Of a stretch of 64,000 bases of DNA, positions 47,820 to 58,660 are shown piece by piece. The translations under genes and the position numbers were made by a program. The notes beneath the pieces are model-generated. The model saw nothing but the letters and a program-made list of their open reading frames with translations, was not told the origin of the DNA and made no database searches. This DNA is from Ailurus styani (taxonomy: Eukaryota; Chordata; Mammalia; Carnivora; Ailuridae). Position 1 is the stretch's first letter. The number at the start of each line of letters is the position of its first letter. The DNA lies in the NCBI GenBank assembly GCA_002007465.1, contig LNAC01000231.1, forward strand, positions 182,464-246,463, given 5' to 3'.

Positions 47820-49543
47820 TTTTGAATTTGACCTTTTGAAGATCCTGGGCCAATTGTTTTATAAATCCTCAACTTAGATATCTAAGTTATTGTTTTCTCG
47901 CAATTAGATTCTGGTTAAGGTTTTTGGCAGGAGTACTGTGGGAGAGGTGATGTTTTCCCCTCAGTGTTCACCTCAGAACATACTTGATTCAATGTCTCAT
48001 TATTGCTGATGTCAAGTTTGATCTCTTCATTAAGGTGATGTCTGCCAGATTTCACCTTTGGAAAGGGAACTTTTTCCTTTGAAATTAATAAATAACCTAC
48101 TGGATGACATTATAAAATTATATGCATATCTTCTTCCCTGGTAATCTTTCACCTAATGATTTTGACATCCATTGATGATCAATTATTACTATGGAGGTTA
48201 CAAAACAGTGACTTAAAATTCCATCATTTTTTAAAAATTAGGTGGCATTCTCTTGTAAAGAAGAGCTTTCCATTTTTCTCACCCTTGTTTGTTAACATTT
48301 TTGCTATCAGCATGTCATTTTTCATTTGGTGCTCAAAATTGTTGTAACTGTAACCAGGTGTTCCTTCCAATAAGCAACTGTGTTCAATAATATTCTATAA
48401 ATTTGCTGGACAGAGTGTACACATCTTTTAATATATTTAATTCTAAATTCTTACAGTTCTGTATTAAGTTACATCTTTTAATTTCAGTTCATATGATTAT
48501 TGCAGATATGTAGCTGTATAGCATACAATTTTGTATATTTAGATTATATTCATCAATCTTGTTACATTCTCTTATTATAATTAATTATATCTAGATTATT
48601 TTGGACTTTGTTTACTCAACTATATTGCCTGAAAATTATATATATTTAGTTCTTTTTAATACTTATATGTTAGTTCTTTTTAATACTTATATACATATCT
48701 TCATTTTTTGTCTACTTGTACTGGTTAAGGTCTCCAATAAAATGTTACATAAAAGTAATGCTAGCAGGCATTCTCATCTCATTCCCAATTTTAAAGAGAA
48801 AGATATTAATATTTCATCATTAGAAATTTTTGCTGTAGGGTTTGGTAGATACCTTCTACTGGATTAATGAATTCCACTTTTATTACTAGTTTGTCAAGTG
48901 GTATTTAAATATATATATATGAATGCTGAATGTAATTAAACATTTTTAATCTATTGAAATACTCATGTGATTATACTTCAATTTGTTACTTCTGATAAAT
49001 TGTATTTATTTTTTTCTAGTGTTAGATGAATATAACTTTAGTAGGTTAAACTTTACTTCTTTATGATCTGTTATCTTTTTAAAGATTTTTCTAACTATGT
49101 TCATGAGTTGAATTGACCTTTAATTTTTCTTTCTGGTAGTGTGCTGATCTGTTTTCTCTATGAAGATTATGTTAGCCTACTAAACTGATTTGGGGGATCT
49201 TTTTCATATGTAAAACTATGTGTAAGATGGAAATGATTTATTCTTTGAACATTTGATAGAACTCACCATAAAAGCCACATGGGTCTGGGATATTTTTGTG
49301 TGTATGTAGAAAAGTCTTCACTGATTCAAATTTCTTAGAAGAACTGTATAAGAGAACTATTTAAGTTTTCTATTTCTTCTCTAGTCAATTTTAGAAAGAT
49401 GCATTTTTTTCCTTAGTAATTGCCTGTCTAAAATGTCAAAATGGCATAATTCGTTTCTAATATTTTCTTACTAACTTTTAAAAACATCTAGTAATGCCTC
49501 CCTCTTCATTCCTGATGTAATAATTTCTGAATTCTCGCTCTTG

Positions 49544-49599
<56 letters not shown>
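49544..49599 (+). repeat. (CT)n(CA)n compound microsatellite
   Basis: About 19 bases of 'ct' repeat pass directly into about 37 bases of perfect 'ca' repeat. Uninterrupted dinucleotide arrays of this length are usually polymorphic. Confidence 0.97.
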
Positions 49600-49600
<1 letters not shown>

Positions 49601-50012
49601 TCACATTCAGTAGTACTAGAATTTTGACTGTTTAAACTTTTTGAAGAACCAATTTTTGGTTAAATTGATCCTCTTTATTGTACATTTTCTATTTAATTCA
49701 TCTCTGTTCTTATCTTTATTATTTTTGTCCTTCTCCCTTTTTTGAATTAATTTTGCTGGATTGTGCCTAACATCTTGTAAGAGATACTTAGGTCATTATA
49801 TTTTTGCTCCTATTTCGTTAGCATACACACTTAAGGATATAAATTTTCTTCTAAGAACAAGTTTAATTACATTCTAAAAGACTTAGAAGTGACCCATGTG
49901 TTGATATGATGATATTTCTTAATTTATAAACATGGGAATATTTTAGATACACTTTTTAAAAAATGACATCTAGTTTGTGTGTGATCAGAAAATATTAGAA
50001 AAATACATTTTC

Positions 50013-50236
50013 GGGCGCCTGGGTGGCTCAGTGGGTTAAAGCCGCTGCCTTCGGCTCAGGTCATGATCCCAGGGTCCTGGGATCGAGGCCCACATCAGGC
50101 TCTCTGCTCAGCAGGGAGCCTGCTTCCTCCTCTCTCCTCTCTCTCTGCCTGCCTCTCCGCCTACTTGTAATCTCTCTCTCTGTGTCAAATGAATAAATAA
50201 AATCTTTTTAAAAAAAAAAAAGAAAAAGAAAAAAAA
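50013..50236 (+). mobile_element. young carnivore SINE
   Basis: Near-consensus sense copy ('gggcgcctgggtggctcagtgggttaaag', 'cctacttgtaatctctctctctgtgtcaaa'). It has a long A-rich tail and an exact 16-base target duplication 'agaaaaatacattttc' (49997-50012 and 50237-50252). It splits the ancient antisense L1. Confidence 0.97.
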
Positions 50237-51477
50237 AGAAAAATACATTTTCTATTATTTCTATAGTCTTTTGAGATATGATGTAATTTGTTTATGGCTC
50301 CATATATGATCAATTTTTGAAAATGGTTTATTTGTGCTTTAAAAGACTGTATTCAATAGTATTTGAATTTGTCCCTTAGGTCAATTTTACTAATCTTATT
50401 TTTCAAATCTTACACTTACTTGTTTCTTTTATCCATTATTAAGAAGTGTATTAAAATCATGCACTATGATTATTGATTTTTCTTATTTCATTTAATTATT
50501 GTTTTGAAAAATGGAGTCTGATGTTCAATTATTAGTTGAAGACAAATACAAAATTATTATATCATCCTGACAAGTGAAACTTTATAATAAATATGAAGTA
50601 ATCTTTTCTCTAACAATTCATCTTGTTTTAAAATTTGAAGTACTTCCATTTTCAAACTTTCGTACCCATATATCTGAGTTATGTTCATTACAAATATCAT
50701 GCAGTTGTATTTCTTATTTTTCTGACAATCTTTGTCCTTCGGTTCATTTTGTCTAGTTTTGTTTAACAGAATCACAGCTGGTATACCTGGTATAAATTTA
50801 GCATCTTATTTTGTATTTTCTACTTGTCCCACCTATTCTGCTTATTTTTTCTTTTTCCCATTTTGCCTTGGGATTGATTGTATGAGAGTGTGTATGTCTA
50901 AATCACTATGCGTTCTTTTTAATTACTTATTTGGAATTTATTCACTCTTTTCGTCTTCCTTTAGTGGTTGCCTGAGAAATTTTAAACAGTGTACTTGAAA
51001 TCAACAAAAAAGGTAATGATTACATTTACCTTCCTTTCAGACAATCCACAATCTTTAGAACATTTTAACACTTTAGCCCATCCATATTCACGTATTTTAG
51101 TTGTCTTTTTTTTACTTTTATCTTTTAAAAAGTCCATTATTATTATCATAATTATTTTACATTGTCAGTGTTCATATAAACTTACATACTTACCTTTATC
51201 TATATTCTTCATTCTTTTCAGTACCTAGGCCTATTTTTCTTCTGCTAAAAGTGTACCCTTCAGAATTTTCTTTGGCGAATGTCTACTGGTAGCAAATTTG
51301 CCCAACATTTGTCTGAAAATGACTCTTTTTGCCTTTGATCTTAAGATATATTTCACTGGGCTTAGGTTGAAAATCTCTTTCAGCATGTTGAAAATATAAT
51401 TTCATATTTTTTTAGCTTCTATTATTACTGTAGGAAAATTAGTCTACCATTTCTCTTTTGAAGGTAACTTAACTATT

Positions 51478-51928
51478 GGCCTGAATGTTGACTCTCAAAA
51501 TATCATGTCTATCCAGATCCTTCCTCAGAATGTGACCTTATTTGGAAATACGGTCTTTACAGATGTAGTAAGTTCAGAATCTCAAGACAAAATCATCCTG
51601 GACTTAGGGGAGACCCTAAATTGAATGTCTTTTGTCCGTAGAAAAAGAGGAGAGGACCCATGGAGACACAGACAGGAGGCTGTCTTGTGAAGTAAGAGGC
51701 AAAGATTGGAGTGATGCAGCTGCAAGCCAAGGAACATAAAGGATTTCCGGCAACCACCAGAAGCTACGAGAGAGGCAGGGAACAGATTCTCCCGTGGTGC
51801 CCCCAGGGGAAATTAACCTTGCCAACACATTGATTTCAGACTTCTGGTCTCCAGAATATGAGAGACTAAATTTCTATTGTTATAAGCCACCCGGTTTGTG
51901 GCAGTTCGTTACGGCAACCCTAGTTGTA
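51478..51928 (+). mobile_element. MLT1-type MaLR LTR
   Basis: Sense MLT1 order: 'gaatgttgactctcaaaatatcatg', 'gaatgtgaccttatttggaaatac', 'gaggagaggacccatggagacac', 'agaagctacgagagaggcagggaacagattctcc', 'tgccaacacattgatttcagacttctgg' and 'ttataagccacccggtttgtgg'. Solo LTR inside the ancient antisense L1. Confidence 0.93.
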
Positions 51929-52239
51929 TGTGTTAATTTTTCTGATTGCTTTAAGAGTTGTTTTTCCTAGTTTTTGGTGCTCTACAGCTTCACCAGGATA
52001 TATCTAACTATGGGCTTCTTTTAATTTATCCTGCTTGGAATTCATTGGGTTCCTTGAACATTCGGGGTTCCCATTTTTATTGGTTTTGGCTTGCAAGTTC
52101 TTTACCCATTTATTGTCTTTTCAGTGTTTTAAAGATATATTTACAAATAATTTTTCCAGAAGTTTTGACTGTTTTTAGTGGGAGAGTTGTATAAGTAGCC
52201 CAGCTTGGCTTTTTTTTTTTTAACCAGGAAAAGATGTCT

Positions 52240-52530
52240 GCCTGAGTAATCTTCTAGTAACCAAACCAGATCATATCAATATTCTGCTTAATATTCTCTA
52301 ACGGCTATTTAGTATCCTTAGGATCAAATCCCAAATCTCATTTCTGACCTTGGTGATCATGGGTGTGTCCAGCTCTTTGTTCTTCTCCTAGAACATTCTC
52401 TCTCCACCATGTTGTTGCAGAGACTGTTCCCCCTGTAGGGAGTAATTTCTCTCCTCTCTGTTATGATTTTCCCCACTAAATCTTTGTCATATTTCATTTT
52501 TTAGCATTAGGATTCCAGGAGATGCAAAAG
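52240..52530 (+). repeat. L2 3' fragment
   Basis: 'ggctatttagtatccttaggatcaaatcccaaatctc', 'gaccttggtgatcatggg' and 'tctcctagaacattctctctcc' follow the sense L2 pattern. Confidence 0.75.
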
Positions 52531-52639
52531 GCTTTTTCAAAAGGAATTAAGAATAACTGGTAGAGTTCATATTTCAGGGCAGAAAAGTTTTATCTGTATC
52601 TCTCACATACACCATGCAAATATAATGATTTTTACCTCA

Positions 52640-52900
52640 TTCAGTGTGATTCTTTTCAGTATGTATTTATTGAGAACCTCTATATAACAAGTATGGTGCC
52701 GGAATTGGGGGTCCAAAAATGAATATGACATCCTTTTACCCCGAGGACTTCACAATTTGGTGGGGAAAACAGATAATAAGAAAATGATTTTAATATCTTT
52801 TTGTTAGATAAAGGTCTGCAGAGGGAGTTATGGATACACAGAACAGAGGAACTTAGTCAAGCCTGAGATTTCAGGGAAGGCTTTCTCAATACCTTTATAT
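52640..52900 (-). repeat. L2 remnant (antisense)
   Basis: 'tatgtatttattgagaacctctatataacaagtatggtgccggaattgggg', 'gaggacttcacaatttggtggggaaaacagataat' and 'tttcagggaaggctttctc' follow antisense L2. Confidence 0.8.
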
Positions 52901-53568
52901 CTGTTTCTGTGTGGTTCTGCATCCCTAGAATCTAGAGAAAAGTTTGCTCTGATTAATCAACAAAGCAGGAAAGGTAATTTTGAAATAAGATGGCTTTGTC
53001 CTTTGGCAAGACCATGATAATTTATATGACTTAATTTAGCCAAGAGCTTTCTTTTTACACACAGTAACTAATGAGTTGTCCATTCTGTCTCAAAAGAGCA
53101 ACTTGTAAAATAATGATATTAAGTCTATTGACTGGGAAGTGGACTTTGATAAACTTACAAAGCAAAGCCCTCTTCATCTATCTCAGGAAAGAACACTCTC
53201 CTGACAATAGAGCAGTAATCTTCAAATTGGGGTTTGTGTACACCTGGGAGCATCTGGAAACTTTCCAAGGCCTATATAAAATCCTGTGATTTTAAGGAAA
53301 TCAATATCCAGATCTTTAACTTTATACATATGCTCCCTTAAAACTGCTAAAGTTTCTTCTGTGCTTTCCCATTTTCCAGTCTGCTTTTATAATCCCCCAT
53401 GACCCACCTAGCCTGAATTGAATTGTACTGTATTATATTTTCCTTGGTTGAAAAAACTTCAACAATAAAAAGGAAAGAGGACAATTTCAAATATTGGTGG
53501 TAGTGTTGAGAAGGTGAATAATTCAAATGATTGGTTAGCAAATCCTTCTAAGTGAAAGTTTCCCCCCC
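52901..53568. other. unassigned DNA
   Basis: No gene seen. The 72-codon frame at 53071-53289 shows no motif. Confidence 0.45.
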
Positions 53569-53690
53569 ACCTTTTATTTTTTAATTTATTTATTTATTTT
53601 TATTCTTTGCCCCAGGGGTACAGGTCTGTGAATCATCCGGCTTACATCTTTCACAGCATTTACCAAAGCACAAACCCTCCCCAATGTCCG
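53569..53690 (-). mobile_element. L1 3' terminal fragment (antisense)
   Basis: A T-rich tail, then 'gccccaggggtacaggtctgtgaatcatccggcttacatctttcacagcatttaccaaagcac' and 'ccctccccaatgtcc'. This is the reverse complement of a caniform L1 3' UTR end. Strongly 5'-truncated insertion of about 120 bases. Confidence 0.85.
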
Positions 53691-54252
53691 AAATCAGAAT
53701 TCAGTGAGAATCTGAGTTCATAACCAATAGATCATTATAAACTAATTTTTGATGATAAAGCACTATGGATTTTTGTTACGTGACTCAAGAGGAGTTCAAA
53801 GAATTGAATAACATGGCCATAACAAATTCTTTTCCAGTTCTATCTACTTATTCAGGCAACCTGTGTTTCTCAGTGCTTACATCTATAACAATGAAAACTG
53901 GAAATATATTTTTATTTTAATAAAAAGTAATATGTATGCATAGATATAGTCTCATTTATCTCATTAAAAGATGTATTTCCAAAACTTTGTTAATGTTTAA
54001 TGCATATTTATCAAGGTTTATAATAAATGCTGTTTGGCTCAGTTATACACTACAAATCATAATGATAATTCAGTCCAGGTGGAATTTTTATCAAAGCCTC
54101 TCTTCATAGAATTTTAAAACTTAAGTTATATACATAAAGTGTTAGAGACTAATACAAGACTTTCAAGCATAAATATGCATCATAAATATATATGTTAAGA
54201 TTCTCAAGAATTAGAAACACGTTTTGAAAGAGAAAAAAGAAAGATTTAAAAT
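53691..54252. other. unassigned AT-rich DNA
   Basis: Nothing recognisable. Confidence 0.45.
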
Positions 54253-54300
54253 GTCTTACATTTTAGGGATGCGAGTTGGCTCAGTCAGTAGAGCACACGA

Positions 54301-54877
54301 TTTTTTTGTTCTTTTTAAGAACTGAATGATTTTATTTATTTATGTATTTATTGTTTAAGTTTTTATTTAAATTCCAGTTGGTTAACATATAGTGTAAAAT
54401 TTGTTTCAGGAGTAGAATTTAGTGACTCATCACTTACATATAATGCCCAGTGCTCATCACAAGCGCCCTCCTTAATACCCATCACCCATTTAGCCCATCC
54501 CCCTGCCCACCTCCTTTCCAGCAACCCTCAGTTTGTTCCCTATAGTTAAGAGTATGTTTTAGGGTTTCCTGCTCTCCCTTTTTTTCCCCCCATGTTCATC
54601 TGTTTCATTTCTTAAATTCCACTTATAAGTGAAATCATATGGTATTTGTCCTTCTCTGTCTGACTTAGTTTGTTTAGCATAATACACTCTAGCTCCAACC
54701 TGCTGTTGCAAATGGTATGATTTCATTCCTTTTTATGGCTGAATAATACTCTGTTAGATATTATATATATGTATATTCTGTCATAAATATAAACAAAATA
54801 TTCTGTTATATATATACACACATGTGTGTATATATATAATTCAATTTTATATATATGTAAATATATATACATTTTAT

Positions 54878-54909
<32 letters not shown>

Positions 54910-55136
54910 ACACACCACATCTTCCTTATCCATTCTTCAGTCGATGGACTTTTGAGCTTTTTCCATAATTTGGCTATTGCTGATAATGCTGCTATAAACA
55001 TAGGGGTGCATGTGTCCCTTCAAGTCAGTGTTTTTGTATCCTTTGTGTAAATACCTGGTGAAATTGTTGAATTGTAAGGTAGTCCTATTTTTAACTTTTT
55101 GAGGAACCTCCATACTGTTTTCCAGAGTGGCAAACA
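54301..55136 (-). mobile_element. antisense L1 3' end inserted in a SINE
   Basis: T-rich tail at left, then the 3' UTR complement 'attccagttggttaacatatagtg' and 'ataatgcccagtgctcatcacaag', then antisense ORF2 end 'tggctgaataatactctgt', 'cttcctTatccattcttcagtcgatgg'-type text, and 'ccatactgttttccagagtggc' at the 5'-truncated end. Diverged flanks 'gcacacga' and 'aacatgtgatt' are compatible with a target duplication. Confidence 0.9.
54757..54916 (+). repeat. (TA)n and (CA)n arrays inside the L1
   Basis: AT-rich 'tatatatgtatat' blocks, followed by a 'ca' run of about 35 bases interrupted by 'ta'. They lie where the L1 ORF2 end is normally continuous, so the array grew within the element. Confidence 0.92.
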
Positions 55137-55240
55137 TGTGATTCCTGATCATGGGGTTGTGAGTTTGAGCCCCATGTTGGGTGTGGAGTCTACTTTAAAA
55201 AAAAAAAAAGGAAATAAAATAATTTAAGAAAAATAAAATA

Positions 55241-55434
55241 GGGGCGCCTGGGTGGCTCAGTGGGTTAAGCCTCTGCCTTCGGCTCAGGTCATGATCTCAG
55301 GGTCCTGGGATCGAGCCCCACATGGGGCTCTCTGCTTGGTAGGGAGCCTGCTTCCTTCTCTCTCTCTGCCTGCCTTTCTGCCTACTTGTGATCTCTCTCT
55401 CTGTCAAATAAATAAATAAAATCTTTAAAAAAAA
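55241..55434 (+). mobile_element. young carnivore SINE in the tail of the split SINE
   Basis: Near-consensus sense copy 'ggggcgcctgggtggctcagtgggttaagcctctgccttcggctcagg', tail 'aaataaataaataaaatctttaaaaaaaa'. It follows the A-rich tail of the older SINE. The outer duplication 'gtcttacatttta' (54253-54265 and 55435-55447) encloses everything. Confidence 0.97.
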
Positions 55435-55447
55435 GTCTTACATTTTA

Positions 55448-55860
55448 AGAAAGAGCTTGTTTATATTTTTTCACATTTATATGGGTAGATGAAATTGCTT
55501 TGATAAATTATATTGAATACAATTAAAAGAACAAAGTAACTGTTTTATTTTAAAATGCCAATTTTCTCAATAAATGGATATTCTTTGCATTTAAAAAAAC
55601 TTATAATAGCCAATATAATAGAACAATTTTTAAATATTTAAAAGGATAATGTACAGTATGGTGATTATAGTTAATAATACTGTATGGTATATTTTAATGT
55701 TATTAGGAGAGTAGATCTTAGAAGTTCTAATCACAAAGAAAAAAATGTAACTATGTATGGCCATGGATGTTACCTAGACTTAACTGTGGTGATCATATCA
55801 TCATATATACAAATATTAAATCATTATGCCCTACACATGAATAAAATGCTATATGTCTAT
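55448..55860. other. unassigned AT-rich DNA
   Basis: No gene seen. The 129-codon frame beginning at 55684 ends inside the next SINE and has no motif. Confidence 0.45.
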
Positions 55861-55876
55861 TATATCTCAATTTTTA

Positions 55877-56089
55877 TTTATTTACTTTTAATTTTTTTAA
55901 AGATTTTATTTTTTATTTATTTGTCAGAGAGAGAGAGAGCACAAGCAGGCAGAGCGGCAGGCGGAGGCAGGGAGGGAAGCAGGCTCCCCGCCGAGCAAGG
56001 ATCCCGATGCGGTGCTCGATCCCAGGACTCTGGGATCATGACCCGAGCCGAAGGCAGCTGCTTAACCAACTGAGCCACCCAGGCATCAC
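55877..56089 (-). mobile_element. carnivore tRNA-Lys SINE
   Basis: Inverted copy, relatively CpG-rich ('ggcagagcggcaggcggagg', 'ccccgccgagcaagg', 'gacccgagccgaagg'). Exact 16-base duplication 'tatatctcaattttta' (55861-55876 and 56090-56105). The retained CpG sites suggest limited age. Confidence 0.97.
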
Positions 56090-56189
56090 TATATCTCAAT
56101 TTTTAAAAATGAAATAAAAACACAAATAGAATGAGAAATTTTAAAAAGACAAGACAAAACATTTGAGGGTGATCAACAGGTTCAGTCTC

Positions 56190-56250
56190 TTTTTTATTTT
56201 TTTTTATTATTAAGCTTTTATTTTAAGTCCAGTATGGTTAACATAATATG
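56190..56250 (-). mobile_element. tiny L1 3' end insertion (antisense)
   Basis: A T-rich run, then 'aagcttttattttaagtccagtatggttaacata', the last bases of the L1 3' UTR in reverse. The similar flanks 'tcagtctctt' and 'tcaatctctt' suggest a target duplication. Confidence 0.75.
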
Positions 56251-56370
56251 CTCAATCTCTTGAGTGTTGCTGAATCTCTGTGAAGAAAGTCCAGAACAGT
56301 TTAGTTCTTGAAGTCACATGCTGAATCTTACATGGATTCACACCACATCAACTCAAAGATGCCTACTCAT

Positions 56371-56571
56371 GGGCGCCTAGGTGGCTCAGTGGGTTAAGCC
56401 TCTGCCTTCGACTCAGGTCATAATCTCAGGGTCCTGGGATTGAGCCCCGGCATCAGGCTCTCTGCTCAGCAGGGAGCCTGCTTCCCCCTCTCTCTCTGCC
56501 TGCCTCTCTGCCTACTTGGGCTCTCTCTCTCTCTGTAAAATAAATAAATAAAATCTTTAAAGAAAAAAAAA
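56371..56571 (+). mobile_element. carnivore SINE
   Basis: Sense copy 'gggcgcctaggtggctcagtgggttaagcctctgccttcgactcagg'. Duplications 'gatgcctactcat' (56358-56370) and 'gaggcctactcat' (56572-56584) differ by one base. Confidence 0.97.
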
Positions 56572-56710
56572 GAGGCCTACTCATTTTGCCCAGGAGGACT
56601 TGGTTATGACATGGTATTTTCAGGTTAGTTTGTCAACCACAATCTAGAAGTGTTAAATGTCGAATTTTTTTTATTTCATTAAAAAATAGTTTAAATTCAA
56701 CTATATCATA

Positions 56711-57223
56711 GTCCCACCGTTATCTGCAGGGGAGAGGTTTCAAGACCCAGCAGATGCCTGAAATCACAGGTAGTACTGAACCCTATATGTTTTTTCTTAT
56801 ACATACCCATCTATGATAAAACTGATTTGTAGACACAGTAAGAGATTAACAATAATAGCTAATAATAAAATAGAACAATCACAACAATATACTGTAATAT
56901 AAGTTATGTGAATGTGGTCTCTCTCACTTTCTCTCTCGAAGTACAGTACTGGACTGTCCTCGCCCTTCTTGTGATGATGCGAGATGATAAAATGCTAACG
57001 TGAGGATATGGAGTGAGGTGAATGACATAGATACAGTGAGGTAGTGTTGGCGTCTATTGACCTTCTGGTGGTTCATCAGAATGATGTAGGCATTATAACG
57101 CAGCATTAGGCTTCTATTGACCTTCTGACGATTCATCAGATGGGAGATCATCTGTGCCTGGACAGCTGTGACTGGGTGACTGAAACTGCTGGAAGCAAAA
57201 CTGCAGATAAGGGGCGGAGGAAC
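56711..57223 (+). mobile_element. Tigger-type (Tc1/mariner) non-autonomous DNA transposon
   Basis: Inverted ends ('gtcccaccgttatctgcag' left; 'ctgcagataaggggcggagg' right) flanked by TA on both sides. Internal text such as 'caagacccagcagatgcctgaaatcac' and 'cccttcttgtgatgatgcgagatgataaaatg' matches a Tigger-derived MITE I recall. No transposase frame. A 28-base segment ('tctattgaccttctg..g.ttcatcaga') occurs twice, at 57053 and 57113. Confidence 0.85.
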
Positions 57224-57915
57224 TACCATAACTCTACAGGATAAATTGTTGGATTTGCCTCCTGATGAAATATAAATTCTAAACATACTGCATCATTTGC
57301 TTCATTTTTGATTAAAGTTAAAAATAAATATCCTGAAATTGCCTCAAACTTTCTTCTTCCATTCCCATCAACACAGGTCTGTGACACTTGTGACTCTACT
57401 CTGAGTGTTATTAAAACAAAAGTAGATTAGATGAGCTAACAAATGAGGAGCAAGCTTATTCGTCATATTAGAAACTGTGTGTAGTTTATAGTATGTATAT
57501 TTAATTTTGGAAATTGCTTTTCATTCATAAGTTTTGTTTAGTTACAACTATAAAATAGTAAAAGAAAATCAGGAGTAAAATAGTGATTTTTCCATATTAG
57601 TCATTGATATGCATATTTTCACTGAATAATGTGTTAGCTTTTGTAATTTAAAAAAATGTTCTGTTTTAATGATATAATTAAAATGTAATTTTATATTTAT
57701 TGAATCTAATTATAAAATTGGAATTCTATTTTGTATGTCTTTTTAATTTTGTTAATTTCATTATATTTTCTAATAATTCATTTTTCTTGTATTTTCCAAA
57801 AATATGTCTGTGACTGGGGAAAAACACACCCAGAAATTAGTCCTTAGCCATAAATGAGTGTATAATCACTGAATTAAGAGGTCTTTCTGAGTCTTAGTTT
57901 CTTCTCCTATAAAGT
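57224..57915. other. unassigned AT-rich DNA
   Basis: Nothing recognisable. Confidence 0.45.
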
Positions 57916-57933
57916 AAGAATGTCAGTACTTTA

Positions 57934-58185
57934 GGGGAGCGGGTGACTCAGTCGGTTTAACTGCAACTCTTGGTTTCACCTCAGGTCATGATCTTAGGGT
58001 AGTGAGGTGCAGTCCCACATCAGGTTCCACGCTCAGCACAGAGTCTCCTTGTTTCTCTCTCTCCCCCTTTGTCCTACCCCCTCTGCCACTACTCCCAACT
58101 CCCCCACTCACATGTGCTCTCTTTCTCTAAAATAAATAAATAAAATATTTTTAAATAAAATTCTTTTTAAAGATTTAAAAAAAAA
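57934..58185 (+). mobile_element. carnivore tRNA-Lys SINE (older, long tail)
   Basis: Sense copy 'gggagcgggtgactcagtcgg', CT-rich middle, AAAT and A-rich tail of about 60 bases. Duplications 'aagaatgtcagtacttta' (57916) and 'aagaatgtcaaaatttta' (58186). Confidence 0.94.
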
Positions 58186-58308
58186 AAGAATGTCAAAATT
58201 TTAGAAAGATATTATATGATCAAATAAAATCATGAGCAAAACATTCCTAGACTATAAGTCATTCAATAAATTAGAGCTCTTATTGCATATACATTTAGAC
58301 TATTTTAT

Positions 58309-58519
58309 TTTTTTTAATCTTTTTTTAAATTTTATTTATTTATTTGACAGAGAGAGATACAGTGAGAGAGGGAACACAAGCAGGGGGAGCAGGCAGAGGA
58401 AGAGGGAGAAGCAGGCCTCCTGCCGAGCAGGAAGCCCAATGGGGGCTTGATTCCAGAACCCTGGGATCATGACCTGAGCTGAAGGCAGATGCTCAATGGC
58501 TGAGCCACCCAGGCACCCC
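58309..58519 (-). mobile_element. carnivore tRNA-Lys SINE
   Basis: Inverted copy ending 'ggctgagccacccaggcacccc', flanked by 'tagactatttta' duplications (58296 and 58520). Confidence 0.95.
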
Positions 58520-58554
58520 TAGACTATTTTAATAAAGATTGCAATGTACTATTT

Positions 58555-58660
58555 TATATTCTTTATACGTATTAGCTCATTCAATCCTCCCACAAGACCT
58601 ATGAGATGAAAAATATTATCAGCTCCATTTTATAGGTGAAGAAACTGAAGCCCAAAGTCA
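58555..58660 (-). repeat. MIR SINE core remnant
   Basis: 'tattagctcattcaatcctcccacaagacctatgag' and 'ctccattttataggtgaagaaactgaagccc' are the reverse complement of the MIR core. Confidence 0.85.

Larger units (their letters stand above)
47820..52205 (-). mobile_element. ancient antisense L1, about 4.4 kb including insertions
   Basis: The left end resembles the 3' UTR of an old L1M/L1ME-type element ('gatgtctgccagatttcacc', 'attttgacatccattgatgat', 'aaagaagagctttcc'). The middle reads as antisense ORF2 ('gatagaactcaccataaaagccacatggg', 'gaaccaatttttggttaaattgatc'). The right end resembles antisense 5' sequence ('tgcttggaattcattgggttccttgaa'). Later insertions are a (CT)n(CA)n tract, a SINE and an MLT1 LTR. 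All frames are destroyed. Confidence 0.7.
54266..55215 (+). mobile_element. short-form SINE, split in two by an L1
   Basis: The left part, 54266-54300 ('gggatgcgagttggctcagtcagtagagcacacga'), and the right part, about 55137-55200 ('tgtgattcctgatcatggggttgtgagtttgagccccatgttgggtgtggagtctacttt'), join into one short-form SINE. An antisense L1 lies between them. Confidence 0.9.

Noticed and set aside
50013..50100. tRNA-like sequence in the SINE heads
   Set aside because: All tRNA-Lys-like heads seen are parts of SINEs with CT-rich bodies and A tails. No free-standing tRNA gene was found.
54723..55001. Minus-strand 92-codon frame
   Set aside because: It is antisense L1 ORF2 end with an inserted CA/TA array.
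55684..56073. 129-codon plus-strand frame
   Set aside because: Its last third is SINE sequence and the rest is AT-rich DNA without motifs.
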